A DNA stretch of 64,000 bases, taken from Halobacteriovoraceae bacterium (GTDB taxonomy: Bacteria > Bdellovibrionota > Bacteriovoracia > Bacteriovoracales > Bacteriovoracaceae). The position numbers were made by a program, and so were the translations under genes. How positions within the stretch are numbered: position 1 is the stretch's first letter; the number at the start of each line of letters is the position of its first letter. Where the stretch lies: assembly GCA_002712005.1 (NCBI GenBank), contig PASP01000009.1, positions 1 to 64,000 on the forward strand. The letters are read 5' to 3'. The notes under the pieces were generated by a model that was not told the DNA's origin, made no database searches, and saw only the letters and a list, made by a program, of their open reading frames with translations. Shown here piece by piece: positions 1 to 8,269 of the stretch.

Positions 1-45
1 GCCTCTTTTGATGAGATATTGACTTGAATTGCAGTGGGGACACAT
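1..45 (-). CDS. Partial zinc-ribbon protein, probable transposase N-terminus (cut by left edge)
   Basis: Only the first 15 codons are in the window. Reading leftward from an ATG at 45-43 the peptide begins MCPHCNSSQYLIKRG, a CxxC zinc-ribbon followed by a basic stretch, as at the N-terminus of IS1-type and related transposases. AGGAAG lies about 8 nt upstream of the ATG and a stop codon in the same frame closes the ORF just before it, so this is a true gene start. The terminal repeat at 132-155 lies 110 bp upstream, which suggests that this is the transposase of the insertion sequence whose end is there. The family cannot be fixed from 15 residues; another zinc-ribbon protein is possible. Confidence 0.45.
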   Translation of the reverse strand, partial: MCPHCNSSQYLIKRG

Positions 46-131
46 GGGGGTGCTTCCTGGTTAAGAGAAGCACCTTATTTAAGGTATATCTAATGGATAT
101 GATTTAGAAAGTATTGATTATTTCTTTACTG

Positions 132-155
132 AACTCCATTTAAAGGGGTCAGTTT
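132..155. repeat. IS terminal inverted repeat, copy 1
   Basis: This 24-bp sequence recurs exactly (inverted) at 44111-44134 and, with one mismatch over its first 24 positions, at 44290-44313. It contains the TGA stop codon (149-151, minus strand) used by the neighbouring coiled-coil gene. Confidence 0.7.
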
Positions 156-964
156 AAGAAGGACTGAATGTTTTCTAGTTCGGTTGTTACGCGATAGAGC
201 TCATTTTCCATTCTATGATTAATTCGCTTATATTCTTTATTGTAGCGTTCACTCTCTCCCAATCTCTCTTCCAGCTCTTGAACTCGAGACCTAAGTTGGG
301 CCAATTCAATCTGCGATTGATCATACTCTGTATCTAATTTTATGAGAGCATGCTGAGAAAGATTGAGGTGAGTTTCTAGTTTTTTGATTTCATCTTCGTA
401 TTTGCTATCTTTATGGCCATTCATTTTGATTACTCTTTCGAGTGAGCGAGCTAAGATGCGATATTTTTCGGTTTCTTCTTTTTGAGCAAGAAGGTCTTTT
501 CTAAGAGCGGCTTTTTCTCTGAGGTAATTTTCTTTAGTTCGTTGAGACTCTTGTGTTTGTTTTTGAATCTGGTGTTCTGCTTCAGCTAGTTTTGCTTGTA
601 GAAATTCTATGCTCTGACGTTGTTCATTGGATTGTTCAAACCACGTCGCTTCTTTCGATTCCCAATCTCTTTGATTTTCGTGGTGATTGATCTCTAAGTT
701 TTGGATGAGGCTTTGGTAGCTTTCTTCTCTTTCAATAAGAGTATTTTCAGATTGGATTAATCTTTCTTTGTAAGTATCCACTTCCGCTTGACGGGATTGC
801 CAAACAGCTTGGTACATTCCTGGATTTTTCGCTTTTCTAAAAAGGCGAAATACTCCTTGATTATTTTCAAGGAGGTTTTGAAAATTATGATAGATAGGGG
901 AGAAGGGTCTTGTTCCAGAGTTTTTAGCTTCCTGCTTCTTAGATTCTGGCCTAGTGTTGTTCAT
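149..964 (-). CDS. Coiled-coil protein of unknown function, C-terminus set by IS end
   Basis: No family is recognised. The protein (about 271 residues from the preferred start) is polar and charged, and from roughly residue 55 to the end it is a nearly continuous heptad-like coiled coil rich in Glu, Gln, Lys and Arg; no signal peptide or membrane segment is seen. Three starts are possible: a TTG at 1000, ATG at 970 and ATG at 964. The last is preferred because AGGA lies 9 nt before it. The final residue (Asn) and the TGA stop lie inside the IS terminal repeat, so the original C-terminus has probably been cut off or replaced. Structural or scaffolding roles are plausible but not shown. Confidence 0.65.
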   Translation of the reverse strand: MNNTRPESKKQEAKNSGTRPFSPIYHNFQNLLENNQGVFRLFRKAKNPGMYQAVWQSRQAEVDTYKERLIQSENTLIEREESYQSLIQNLEINHHENQRDWESKEATWFEQSNEQRQSIEFLQAKLAEAEHQIQKQTQESQRTKENYLREKAALRKDLLAQKEETEKYRILARSLERVIKMNGHKDSKYEDEIKKLETHLNLSQHALIKLDTEYDQSQIELAQLRSRVQELEERLGESERYNKEYKRINHRMENELYRVTTELENIQSFLN

Positions 965-1088
965 ATGCATCGATCCTGATGTAAGTTTGTAACTACTCAA
1001 TTTCCTATTGGTATTTATACAAGTTATAGTATAGCAAGGAATTCGGATTCTTATTAACCCGCCGAGTCACTAGGCTGTTATTCTCTGG

Positions 1089-1655
1089 TTAAAAGTCGGG
1101 TGCAATATAAACATCAATTTCTGGATTATATTCATCCCTTAGGATTCCTTTTATCGCTTCTAGAGTACCGGTAGTACTTGAAGGACAGGTTCCACAAGCT
1201 CCCTGATATTTAACGAGTAGGATATTATCTTCATAGGAGAGTGCCATGATATCGCCACCATCCCCTTGGAGGCCTGGACGGATGGTCTTATCAAGAATTT
1301 TTTCGATATCTTGTAGCTCTGGACTTAGGGCCGCTCTTCTGTCGGCTTCAGGATCGGGATCGTGATAGTCAGGATTGTGCTTGGGAAAATTCTCTTTGAT
1401 GGTATTCATTAATTTTTCTTCAATATTTTCCCAGTCTTCATAACCAAATTTAGTAATGGTAATGGCGGTATCAAAAAAGTGGACTTGATCAATTCCTCTA
1501 ATTTTGAAGAGTTCATAGGCCAATAGATTCTCTCCACATTCAACAGGTGAACGATAGGTAGAGTTACCTTCTAATTTAACGGGCTTATCAAGAATGAACT
1601 TGAGTGCGTTAGGATTAGGGGTAGGTTGAATAAAAATTTCTACTTGGTCACTCAT
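1089..1655 (-). CDS. nfu: Nfu-type iron-sulfur carrier (Nfu_N + NifU C-terminal domain)
   Basis: Iron-sulfur cluster scaffold or carrier that receives a cluster from SufBCD and hands it to apoproteins. Residues 5-95 match the Nfu N-terminal domain (signature PTPNPNALKF near residue 11), and residues 115-185 match the NifU C-terminal domain with the cluster-binding CGTC pair at Cys154 and Cys157. This is the Nfu1 architecture rather than the E. coli NfuA type, whose N-terminal half is a degenerate A-type carrier. It is the last gene of the SUF operon, its ATG overlapping the sufS stop by 4 bp, so the two are probably translationally coupled. Length is typical. Confidence 0.92.
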   Translation of the reverse strand: MSDQVEIFIQPTPNPNALKFILDKPVKLEGNSTYRSPVECGENLLAYELFKIRGIDQVHFFDTAITITKFGYEDWENIEEKLMNTIKENFPKHNPDYHDPDPEADRRAALSPELQDIEKILDKTIRPGLQGDGGDIMALSYEDNILLVKYQGACGTCPSSTTGTLEAIKGILRDEYNPEIDVYIAPDF

Positions 1656-2881
1656 AATAGCTCCTGCGCTTTCTTTAGAGCGCTAACCAAACGATCCACA
1701 TCTTCACTATTATTATAAAAACAAAAGGAAGCACGAGCTGTTGCGGGAACGTTAAATCGATTCATTAAAGGTTGTGTACAGTGATGGCCTGTTCGAATGG
1801 CCACACCTTGTTCATCTAAAATCATCCCTAAATCATGGGGATGGGCACCTTCCATTACAAAGGAGACAACAGAAGCTTTATCTTGAGCTGTTCCTATAAT
1901 GCGAAGTCCTTTTATTTCAGAGAGTTTCTTTGTTGCATATTTTACGAGCTGATCTTCTACTTGGGAGATTCTATCTAAACCAATCTCAAGCATATAATCA
2001 ATCGCTGATTTAAAGGCGATTACTCCAGCAATATGAGGAGTTCCGGCTTCAAATTTTTCGGGAAGTTCGTTGAAAGTTGTCCCTTCAAACTTAACTTCCT
2101 TAATCATGGCCCCGCCACCTTGATAGGGAGGCATCTCTTCTAAGAGGGTCTTTTTACCCCAAAGAACGCCGACACCTGTAGGGCCAAACATCTTATGCGC
2201 ACTAAAAGCAAAGAAGTCGCAATCAAGATCTTGGACATCTACTTTCATGTGGGCGATAGATTGGGCACCATCTACGAGAAAATGAGCACCTTTTTCGTGG
2301 GCCCATTTTGCATATTTTTTTACATCGTTTATTGTGCCTAAGGTATTAGATACATGGGCCATGGCCACCATTTTCACTTTTGAAGAGGAGAGAAGTTCTT
2401 GGTAACGATCTTCTAAGATTTCCCCTTGGTCATTGATTGGGATTTCTTTAACGATAGCACCTTTCTTTTGAGCAGCAATTTGCCAAGGTACTATATTTGA
2501 ATGGTGTTCCATGGTTGAAACTAGAATTTCGTCACCTTCTTGAAGATAGATTTCAGACCAGCTGTGAGCAACAAGGTTGATAGCGTCTGTTGTTCCTTTA
2601 GTGAAAATGACTTCTTCTAAGTGAGGAGAGTGGATTAAATTCTTTACGGCTTCTCTTGTGGCCTCGTATTTTTGAGTCCCCATCGCTGAAAGAAAATGAA
2701 TTCCACGATGAACATTGGCCGTCTCTTTGGCATAGTGATTCTTAATAGACTCGACTACGACTGAAGGTTTTAAGGTTGTTGCCGCATTATCTAAATAGAC
2801 TAGGGGATGTCCATGAATCGATTGATCCAAGGCCAGAAAGTCTGAACGATGGAGAGCTTCGATATTTTCTTTTTCGGACAT
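1652..2881 (-). CDS. sufS: Cysteine desulfurase SufS
   Basis: PLP-dependent class V aminotransferase-fold enzyme that takes sulfur from cysteine and holds it as a persulfide for cluster assembly. The PLP lysine sits in SAHKMFGPTG (about residue 230) and the catalytic cysteine in RTGHHCTQP (about residue 368), the SufS/group II signature. An upstream ATG at 2902 is in frame, but AAGGAA precedes the ATG at 2881 by about 7 nt, and that start leaves a clean 10-bp gap after sufD, so 2881 is chosen (409 aa). SufS normally needs SufE or SufU as sulfur acceptor; neither is encoded in this operon. Confidence 0.93.
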   Translation of the reverse strand: MSEKENIEALHRSDFLALDQSIHGHPLVYLDNAATTLKPSVVVESIKNHYAKETANVHRGIHFLSAMGTQKYEATREAVKNLIHSPHLEEVIFTKGTTDAINLVAHSWSEIYLQEGDEILVSTMEHHSNIVPWQIAAQKKGAIVKEIPINDQGEILEDRYQELLSSSKVKMVAMAHVSNTLGTINDVKKYAKWAHEKGAHFLVDGAQSIAHMKVDVQDLDCDFFAFSAHKMFGPTGVGVLWGKKTLLEEMPPYQGGGAMIKEVKFEGTTFNELPEKFEAGTPHIAGVIAFKSAIDYMLEIGLDRISQVEDQLVKYATKKLSEIKGLRIIGTAQDKASVVSFVMEGAHPHDLGMILDEQGVAIRTGHHCTQPLMNRFNVPATARASFCFYNNSEDVDRLVSALKKAQELL

Positions 2882-2891
2882 AGCTTTTTCC

Positions 2892-4169
2892 TTATTGTAC
2901 ATTCAAGTGTTCAAGAGCATATTTTTCAAATAGCTCAAAGAGATGATTTCCTAACCAAGTTGAAAGTTCATCATGAGCACAAGATTCAATGGCTTCAAAT
3001 GCAAAGGCATGGCATAGAATCTTTTGCGCTTTCTCTTTAGGAATCCCTCTACTTTCAAGATAGAAGACTTCTTCTTCATTTATTTGACCTACCGTTGCAC
3101 CGTGACCACATTTGACATCGTCAGCGTAAACTTCAATCTGTGGACGTGTATCTACATGGGCCTTCTTAGAGAGAAGAAGATTTTTATTTAATTGATTACT
3201 ATCGACTTGCTGAGCATCTCTATGGATAACGATTTTTCCAGTGAAGACACCACGAGCTTCATCATCAAGAATTCCTTTGAAAACTTGATCACTCGTTGTG
3301 TGAGCAGCATTGTGATGAATGGTTGTAAAGCAGTCTTGATGCTGAGAGCTTCTTCCCGTATAGAGACCATTTACCGAGGCGTGAGCACCTGTATCTTCAA
3401 TAAATACCTCTACATTATTGCGATTCATCTTTCCATCGACACTAAAAGTAAGGGAGGTGAAATGGGCATCTCTGGCTAAGGTGGCCTTAACCTTACCGAC
3501 GTGAATATGAGAGGATTTTGTTAAAAGGGCCTTTGTATGCTTAGCTTTGGCATTAGCAGCAAGTTCAAAACTTGTTTGAGTGATAGAAGTATTTTCTCTC
3601 TCTTCCTCTAATTGAATCACTTCAAAAAACTCTGCCTCTGCACCTGTTTCTACCGAAATATGAAGGGACGTCATTGCCACTTGGGACTGGTCAGCTTCGA
3701 TTCTATGAAGAAGGGTAACGAGTGGAATTTGAGAATTCTTTTCAACTTTTAGAAGATACTTATTTTCTACCATGGAAGAGTTTAAGGCCTCCATCGTATC
3801 ACTAACAAGTGGCTTATCTTTATTTGGTTGGGAAGATTCGGTTAAGGGAAGAAGAGATAACCCTTTGGGAAGATGACTTAATTCTTCTTTCCACTGCCCA
3901 TTATCAAAGACAAGGGTATATTTTGCTGGAGTTTCTAATACAGAAGTCGAAGTCACCTGAGAGGGCTTAGCTAAATCTAACTTCTCAGGAAATACTTTAT
4001 TCAGATTAGTATACTTATAGTTTTCATTTTTCTTGGTAGGGAGGCCGATGTCTTTAAAGAGCTCTAAAGCTTTTTCTCTTTGATTGCGATCAATCAATGA
4101 AGAAGCTTTGAGAAACTCAGATGCGGTTTCTACATAGCCAAGAGATTTTTCAGTTAAGGTTACGCTCAT
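2892..4169 (-). CDS. sufD: SufD, Fe-S scaffold complex subunit
   Basis: SufB/SufD-family beta-helix protein that forms the SufBC2D scaffold with the products of the two genes before it. The conserved C-terminal half is clear: the segment around HTTSDQVFKGILDDEARGVF and the later DVKCGHGATVG motif, whose His matches the SufD residue implicated in cluster assembly, then the FYLESRGI and AFAFEAI signature near the end. The N-terminal third is helical and variable, as usual for SufD. It lies 2 bp after sufC and 10 bp before the chosen sufS start, so it is transcribed with them. Length 425 aa is normal. Confidence 0.93.
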   Translation of the reverse strand: MSVTLTEKSLGYVETASEFLKASSLIDRNQREKALELFKDIGLPTKKNENYKYTNLNKVFPEKLDLAKPSQVTSTSVLETPAKYTLVFDNGQWKEELSHLPKGLSLLPLTESSQPNKDKPLVSDTMEALNSSMVENKYLLKVEKNSQIPLVTLLHRIEADQSQVAMTSLHISVETGAEAEFFEVIQLEEERENTSITQTSFELAANAKAKHTKALLTKSSHIHVGKVKATLARDAHFTSLTFSVDGKMNRNNVEVFIEDTGAHASVNGLYTGRSSQHQDCFTTIHHNAAHTTSDQVFKGILDDEARGVFTGKIVIHRDAQQVDSNQLNKNLLLSKKAHVDTRPQIEVYADDVKCGHGATVGQINEEEVFYLESRGIPKEKAQKILCHAFAFEAIESCAHDELSTWLGNHLFELFEKYALEHLNVQ

Positions 4170-4171
4170 AA

Positions 4172-4975
4172 TTAAGCCTCAGTCTTTTTTTGAGTATGTT
4201 CTTCAATTAGCCAGTCATAACCTTTAGCTTCAAGATCGAGTGCGAGTTCTTTTCCACCTGATTTAATGATTTCGCCTTTGTAGAGCACATGAACGTGATC
4301 AGGAATAATATAATCGAGAAGTCTCTGATAATGAGTGACTAATACAACAGAATTATATTTATTCTTTAAGGCATTAACTCCACCTGCTACGGTTTTAAGG
4401 GCATCAATATCGAGTCCAGAATCTGTTTCATCGAGAAGTGCCAATCTCGGATTGAGTACGGCCATTTGAAGAATTTCATTCTTCTTCTTTTCACCACCTG
4501 AAAATCCAGTATTGACCCCTCTATCCAAAAAGCTTGAATCCATCTCTAGAAGTTTAAGCTTTGGACCTAAATATTCACGAAAGGACTGGTCATCCATTTC
4601 GGAAACCCCTTGGGCCTTACATACTGAATTATAGGATTCTTTTAAGAAGGAGAAATTAGATACACCAGGAATTTCTACAGGGTATTGGAAGCCTAGGAAA
4701 ATTCCATTCTTACTTCTTTCATCTGCTTCCCATTCGTTGATATTAGTCAGCTTACCGTTGAGATTATAATTCACTTCACCTTCGGTAACTTCAAAAGAAG
4801 GGTGACCTGCAATTACTTTAGATAATGTCGACTTTCCTGAACCATTAGGTCCCATTATGGCGTGAACTTCTCCAGGTTTAATCGTTAGATTAATTCCTTT
4901 TAAAATTTCATTTCTCTTTGCGCCTTCGGCATCATCAGCTAAGCATGCATGTAGATTCTTTACTTCAATCATCAT
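4172..4975 (-). CDS. sufC: SufC, Fe-S assembly ATPase
   Basis: Soluble ABC-type ATPase that drives conformational change of the SufBD scaffold. Walker A is GPNGSGKST (about residues 42-50), the ABC signature is SGGEKKKNEI, Walker B is LALLDETDSGLD and the switch His lies in VTHYQRLLDYI; SGGEKKK and DETDSGLD are characteristic of SufC as opposed to transporter ATPases. Two adjacent ATG codons (4975 and 4972) could start it. It follows sufB by 31 bp and precedes sufD by 2 bp. Length (267 aa) is standard. Confidence 0.95.
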   Translation of the reverse strand: MMIEVKNLHACLADDAEGAKRNEILKGINLTIKPGEVHAIMGPNGSGKSTLSKVIAGHPSFEVTEGEVNYNLNGKLTNINEWEADERSKNGIFLGFQYPVEIPGVSNFSFLKESYNSVCKAQGVSEMDDQSFREYLGPKLKLLEMDSSFLDRGVNTGFSGGEKKKNEILQMAVLNPRLALLDETDSGLDIDALKTVAGGVNALKNKYNSVVLVTHYQRLLDYIIPDHVHVLYKGEIIKSGGKELALDLEAKGYDWLIEEHTQKKTEA

Positions 4976-5006
4976 TTGTATATTTCCTTTTTATTAACTT
5001 AATTCA

Positions 5007-6440
5007 CTATCCAACAGAGTTTTCCAATTTCATCTCGAGAAGTTTTACAGCTTCTACTGAAAATTCGAGAGGAAGAGTTTTGAAAACTTCATTACAAAAA
5101 CCATTCACGATAAGAGAGATTGATTTTTCCATATCGAGTCCACGGCTTTGAAGATAGAAGAGCTGATCTTCACTAATCTTAGTCGTAGAGGCTTCATGTT
5201 CGACTGTCGCCGAATTATTCTTTACTTCTATATAGGGGAAGGTATTGGCCGAGCACTTATCACCAACAAGCATAGAATCACATTGTGAATAGTTTCTTGC
5301 ATTGTGAGCGCCTGGCATAACTTTTACGAGACCACGGTAGTTATTCTCAGAATACTCGGCACTAATTCCCTTTGAGATAATCGTAGACTTTGTATTCTTA
5401 CCAATATGAACCATTTTAGTTCCGGTATCGGCTTGCATTTTATTATTGGTTAAGGCCACAGAGTAGAATGCACCCTGAGAGTGATCTCCAATAAGATTAC
5501 AAGAGGGGTATTTCCAAGTTATCGCCGAGCCTGCTTCTACTTGAGTCCAAGAGATTTTTGAATGAACACCAAGGCAGTTTCCTCTCTTGGTTACAAAGTT
5601 ATAAATCCCACCTTTTCCTTCTTTATTACCGGCATACCAATTTTGTACTGTTGAATACTTTACCTCGGAGTGATCGAGGGCCACAATCTCTACAATAGCG
5701 GCGTGAAGTTGATTTTCATCTCTTTGTGGTGCTGTACAACCTTCAAGATAGTTAACGTAAGATCCTTCATCAGCAACAATAAGAGTTCTTTCAAATTGTC
5801 CGGTCTCTTTAGCATTAATTCTAAAGTATGTGGAAAGGTCCATTGGGCAAGTCACACCCTTTGGAATGTAAGCGAATGATCCGTCAGAGAAAACAGCAGC
5901 GTTAAGAGCAGCATAGAAATTGTCAGAGTAGGGAACCACTGTCCCTAAATATTTCTTTACGAGATCGGGATACTCTTTTACGGCCTCGGAAATAGAACAA
6001 AAGATCACTCCAGCTTTTTCGAGGTCTTCTTTCCAGGTTGTCGTAATGGATACAGAGTCAAAGACGACATCCATGGCAACACCTGTAAGTCTCTTTTGTT
6101 CTGCTAGAGGAATTCCAAGTTTTTCAAAGGTGGCCAGAAGTTCGGGATCAACTTCATCTAAGCTTTTTGGACCATCTTCTTTCTTTTTAGGAGCTGAATA
6201 GTAATAGAGATCTTGAAAATCAATTTCAGGAATTTCAAGCTTAGCCCAGTCAGGCATAGGCATCGTTTTCCAATGACGAAATGCTTTTAAGCGATAGTCC
6301 AGTAGCCATTGAGGCTCTTCTTTCTTAGCGCTTAGCATACGAATAATATCTTCATTAAGACCTTTAGGAAATTCTTCCGTCTCAATGTCGGTATAAAATC
6401 CGTATTTATAGTCTTCGTTTAAGATGTCCTCTGTACTCAT
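5007..6440 (-). CDS. sufB: SufB, Fe-S scaffold core subunit
   Basis: Core scaffold protein on which the nascent cluster is built, acting with SufC and SufD. The whole SufB signature is present: [49 protein letters not shown] and, near the C-terminus, [17 protein letters not shown]. The Cys in the [13 protein letters not shown] segment corresponds to the cluster-associated cysteine of the family. At 477 aa it is full length. Its ATG overlaps the stop of the upstream Rrf2 regulator by 4 bp, which points to translational coupling with the regulator. Confidence 0.95.
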   Translation of the reverse strand: MSTEDILNEDYKYGFYTDIETEEFPKGLNEDIIRMLSAKKEEPQWLLDYRLKAFRHWKTMPMPDWAKLEIPEIDFQDLYYYSAPKKKEDGPKSLDEVDPELLATFEKLGIPLAEQKRLTGVAMDVVFDSVSITTTWKEDLEKAGVIFCSISEAVKEYPDLVKKYLGTVVPYSDNFYAALNAAVFSDGSFAYIPKGVTCPMDLSTYFRINAKETGQFERTLIVADEGSYVNYLEGCTAPQRDENQLHAAIVEIVALDHSEVKYSTVQNWYAGNKEGKGGIYNFVTKRGNCLGVHSKISWTQVEAGSAITWKYPSCNLIGDHSQGAFYSVALTNNKMQADTGTKMVHIGKNTKSTIISKGISAEYSENNYRGLVKVMPGAHNARNYSQCDSMLVGDKCSANTFPYIEVKNNSATVEHEASTTKISEDQLFYLQSRGLDMEKSISLIVNGFCNEVFKTLPLEFSVEAVKLLEMKLENSVG

Positions 6441-6943
6441 GGGAGCTCCGTTATTTTATCTTCACTTTTAATATTCTTTGAATCGACCATGGAGACAAGG
6501 TTATTGGCATGCTCATTGAGCAGCAGCTCTTCAAGACTCAAGCTCGATAGGTATTCATTTACTTTTTTACTGAGAAGGTCGATGGGGGTGACAATATTGC
6601 AGTTTTCATAGAGGTCACAGCGTCCCTTAGCCGATTGGCAAAAGGAGCCTGTTTTATTCTTCCCTTCAATAATTTCTGCTAATTGACCAAAGGTTACATG
6701 GGAGAGAGGGACGGCCAATGAATAGCCTCCCTTAATTCCTTTCGTGGAAATGAGAATTCCTTGATTATTCATCAGCTGTAAAACTTTGGCCGTGGTATCA
6801 AAGGGAGTATGGAACTTGTCACATATCTCACGAGCACTTGTAAGTTCAAGTGTTTGTTCTTCTCCCTTGGCATTGGCACAGCGTTGCGACATGTACTTCA
6901 GGGCCATGAGAGCGTACTCAATTTTCTTGTTTATTTTGATCAT
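6437..6943 (-). CDS. Rrf2-family Fe-S-sensing regulator of the SUF operon
   Basis: Winged-helix Rrf2 protein in the IscR/SufR group. The N-terminal 80 residues are the Rrf2 HTH ([17 protein letters not shown], then the [10 protein letters not shown] wing). Cysteines 102, 109 and 115 form C-x6-C-x5-C, close to the C-x5-C-x5-C cluster ligands of IscR, so it probably binds a 2Fe-2S cluster. As first gene of the operon, overlapping sufB by 4 bp, it most likely controls its own operon in response to Fe-S status. Whether it represses or activates cannot be seen. It is somewhat longer at the C-terminus than many family members. Confidence 0.88.
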   Translation of the reverse strand: MIKINKKIEYALMALKYMSQRCANAKGEEQTLELTSAREICDKFHTPFDTTAKVLQLMNNQGILISTKGIKGGYSLAVPLSHVTFGQLAEIIEGKNKTGSFCQSAKGRCDLYENCNIVTPIDLLSKKVNEYLSSLSLEELLLNEHANNLVSMVDSKNIKSEDKITELP

Positions 6944-7288
6944 ATACTAGCTCAAATATTAAAATTGACCTTCGCGTTAATAAACCCGATCTTTTTTATT
7001 TCAATTTTAAAATTTTAAAGATCTCAATACCTTAAATCAGGTCAAAAAAAAACCTATTTTTAAAAAATATAGCATATAAATAAGCTAAAAAAAGCCTTAT
7101 TTAGGAATTTCCAACAATTTAGGTCTCTTGTCTAAACTAGGATACTTAAATGGGGATGAGGTTGGCCTTTATTAAGAAGGGATCTTCTTATAGAATAGAT
7201 CACTGTAAACACTTGGAAATAAGATAGGCCAAGGCTTTGTAATTTCTAAGTATTAGATTTTATTCATCCCCAATAAAAGGGTCCAGTT
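6944..7288. promoter_or_regulatory. Divergent control region between suf operon and rhomboid gene
   Basis: A 345-bp, very AT-rich region separating two divergent genes; no ORF with a ribosome site is seen. On the minus strand a TTGACC (7044-7039) is a possible -35, with no convincing -10. Two palindromes are candidate regulator sites: TAGCATATAAATAAGCTA at 7070-7087 (8-bp arms, one mismatch) and, on the minus strand next to the TTGACC, ACCTGATTTAAGGT. Neither matches a published IscR or SufR consensus that I can recall, so their role is open. Confidence 0.35.
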
Positions 7289-8251
7289 ATGATGATTATC
7301 GGAGAGCTCTTTGATCGAGGGCAAGCCCATACGATTGAGAGAGAGCTCAGAGATAGGGGAATTGATGTACGTGTCCATGAGATAACGCAGCAATCCCCTG
7401 GCCAACAAGGCGCACACCAAATCAATCAGAAAGAAAATCAAGCAAGACAAGAGGTCCTCTATCAACTTGTGGTTGCCAACAAAGAGCAGGCCTTAGAGGC
7501 CCACGAATATTTTCGGGTAAAGATGGGGATGCCAGGAGCTCCGCCTGCACCTGATCCCGATTGGCAAAAGATTAAATCATTTCAAATGGGTCCCGTTACC
7601 AAGGGGTTGCTCGCGATAAGTTTAATGGTTTTTGCTCTTAGCTACTTGCAGCCCTCTCTATTTGAAAAGATCGCTCAACTCTTTTTCTTCAACGATCTTG
7701 ATGCAGGAGTTTTGGAGAGTATAGCGACTGGAGAAATTTGGAGATTAATTACTCCTATATTCCTGCACTTTGGTTTTCTCCATATACTTTTCAATGGTAT
7801 GTGGATTAAAGATTTGGGGGCGGTTTATGAGTCAGAAAAGGGAAGTGCAAAATTTCTGATTTTCATTGTTGTGGTGTCCGCACTTTCAAATTTTCTTCAA
7901 TATTTAGCCATGGGGCCACGCTTTGGTGGCCTGTCAGGTCTAGTCTATGGACTATTTGGTTATTTATGGGTCTATGGATCAACTCATGAGAGTGCTCAAA
8001 TCAGGCTTCCCAAGCGTGATGTCTTCTTTATCGTAGGTTGGTACTTCCTGTGTTTGTTGGGAGTCATTGGTCCCATTGCCAATGTTGCCCACGGAGTTGG
8101 GTTGGGTGTAGGGATGTTGTGGGGGATATTTCCTCTAAGAGATGCGACCTCTGATCAATCCGTTTTACTTCTAAGGTTTAAGTACATAGCAATGGCGCTC
8201 TTCTTTACCCTAGGGACTTATCTTATCGAATTGTTTAGAAGCAATCTCTAA
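7289..8251 (+). CDS. Rhomboid-family intramembrane serine protease (GlpG-like)
   Basis: Polytopic inner-membrane serine protease that cleaves transmembrane substrates. Residues 1-90 form a soluble N-terminal domain (residues 40-55 Gln-rich), comparable in placement to the GlpG cytosolic domain. From about residue 105 there are six hydrophobic segments. The oxyanion Asn is in HILFNGMW (about 169), the nucleophile Ser216 in GGLSGLVYG, and the catalytic His268 in NVAHGVGLGVG, giving an intact Ser-His dyad. AAAGGG lies 8 nt before the ATG; a second ATG follows directly. It stands alone, convergent with argS. Substrates cannot be inferred. Confidence 0.9.
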   Translation: MMIIGELFDRGQAHTIERELRDRGIDVRVHEITQQSPGQQGAHQINQKENQARQEVLYQLVVANKEQALEAHEYFRVKMGMPGAPPAPDPDWQKIKSFQMGPVTKGLLAISLMVFALSYLQPSLFEKIAQLFFFNDLDAGVLESIATGEIWRLITPIFLHFGFLHILFNGMWIKDLGAVYESEKGSAKFLIFIVVVSALSNFLQYLAMGPRFGGLSGLVYGLFGYLWVYGSTHESAQIRLPKRDVFFIVGWYFLCLLGVIGPIANVAHGVGLGVGMLWGIFPLRDATSDQSVLLLRFKYIAMALFFTLGTYLIELFRSNL

Positions 8252-8269
8252 GAGTTCATCCCCATGAAT

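Larger units (their letters stand above)
1..155 (-). mobile_element. Right end of an insertion sequence running off the left edge
   Basis: The 24 bases at 132-155 match exactly, in reverse complement, the left terminal repeat of the element at 44111-44313 (core AAACTGACCCCTTTAAATGG). Similarity continues inward in patchy form: both carry a TCAATA-TTTCTA-like motif about 10-15 bp inside the repeat. A zinc-ribbon ORF starts at 45 and reads leftward out of the window. Together this looks like one end of an autonomous IS. The other end, the rest of the transposase and any target duplication are outside the window. Confidence 0.5.
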
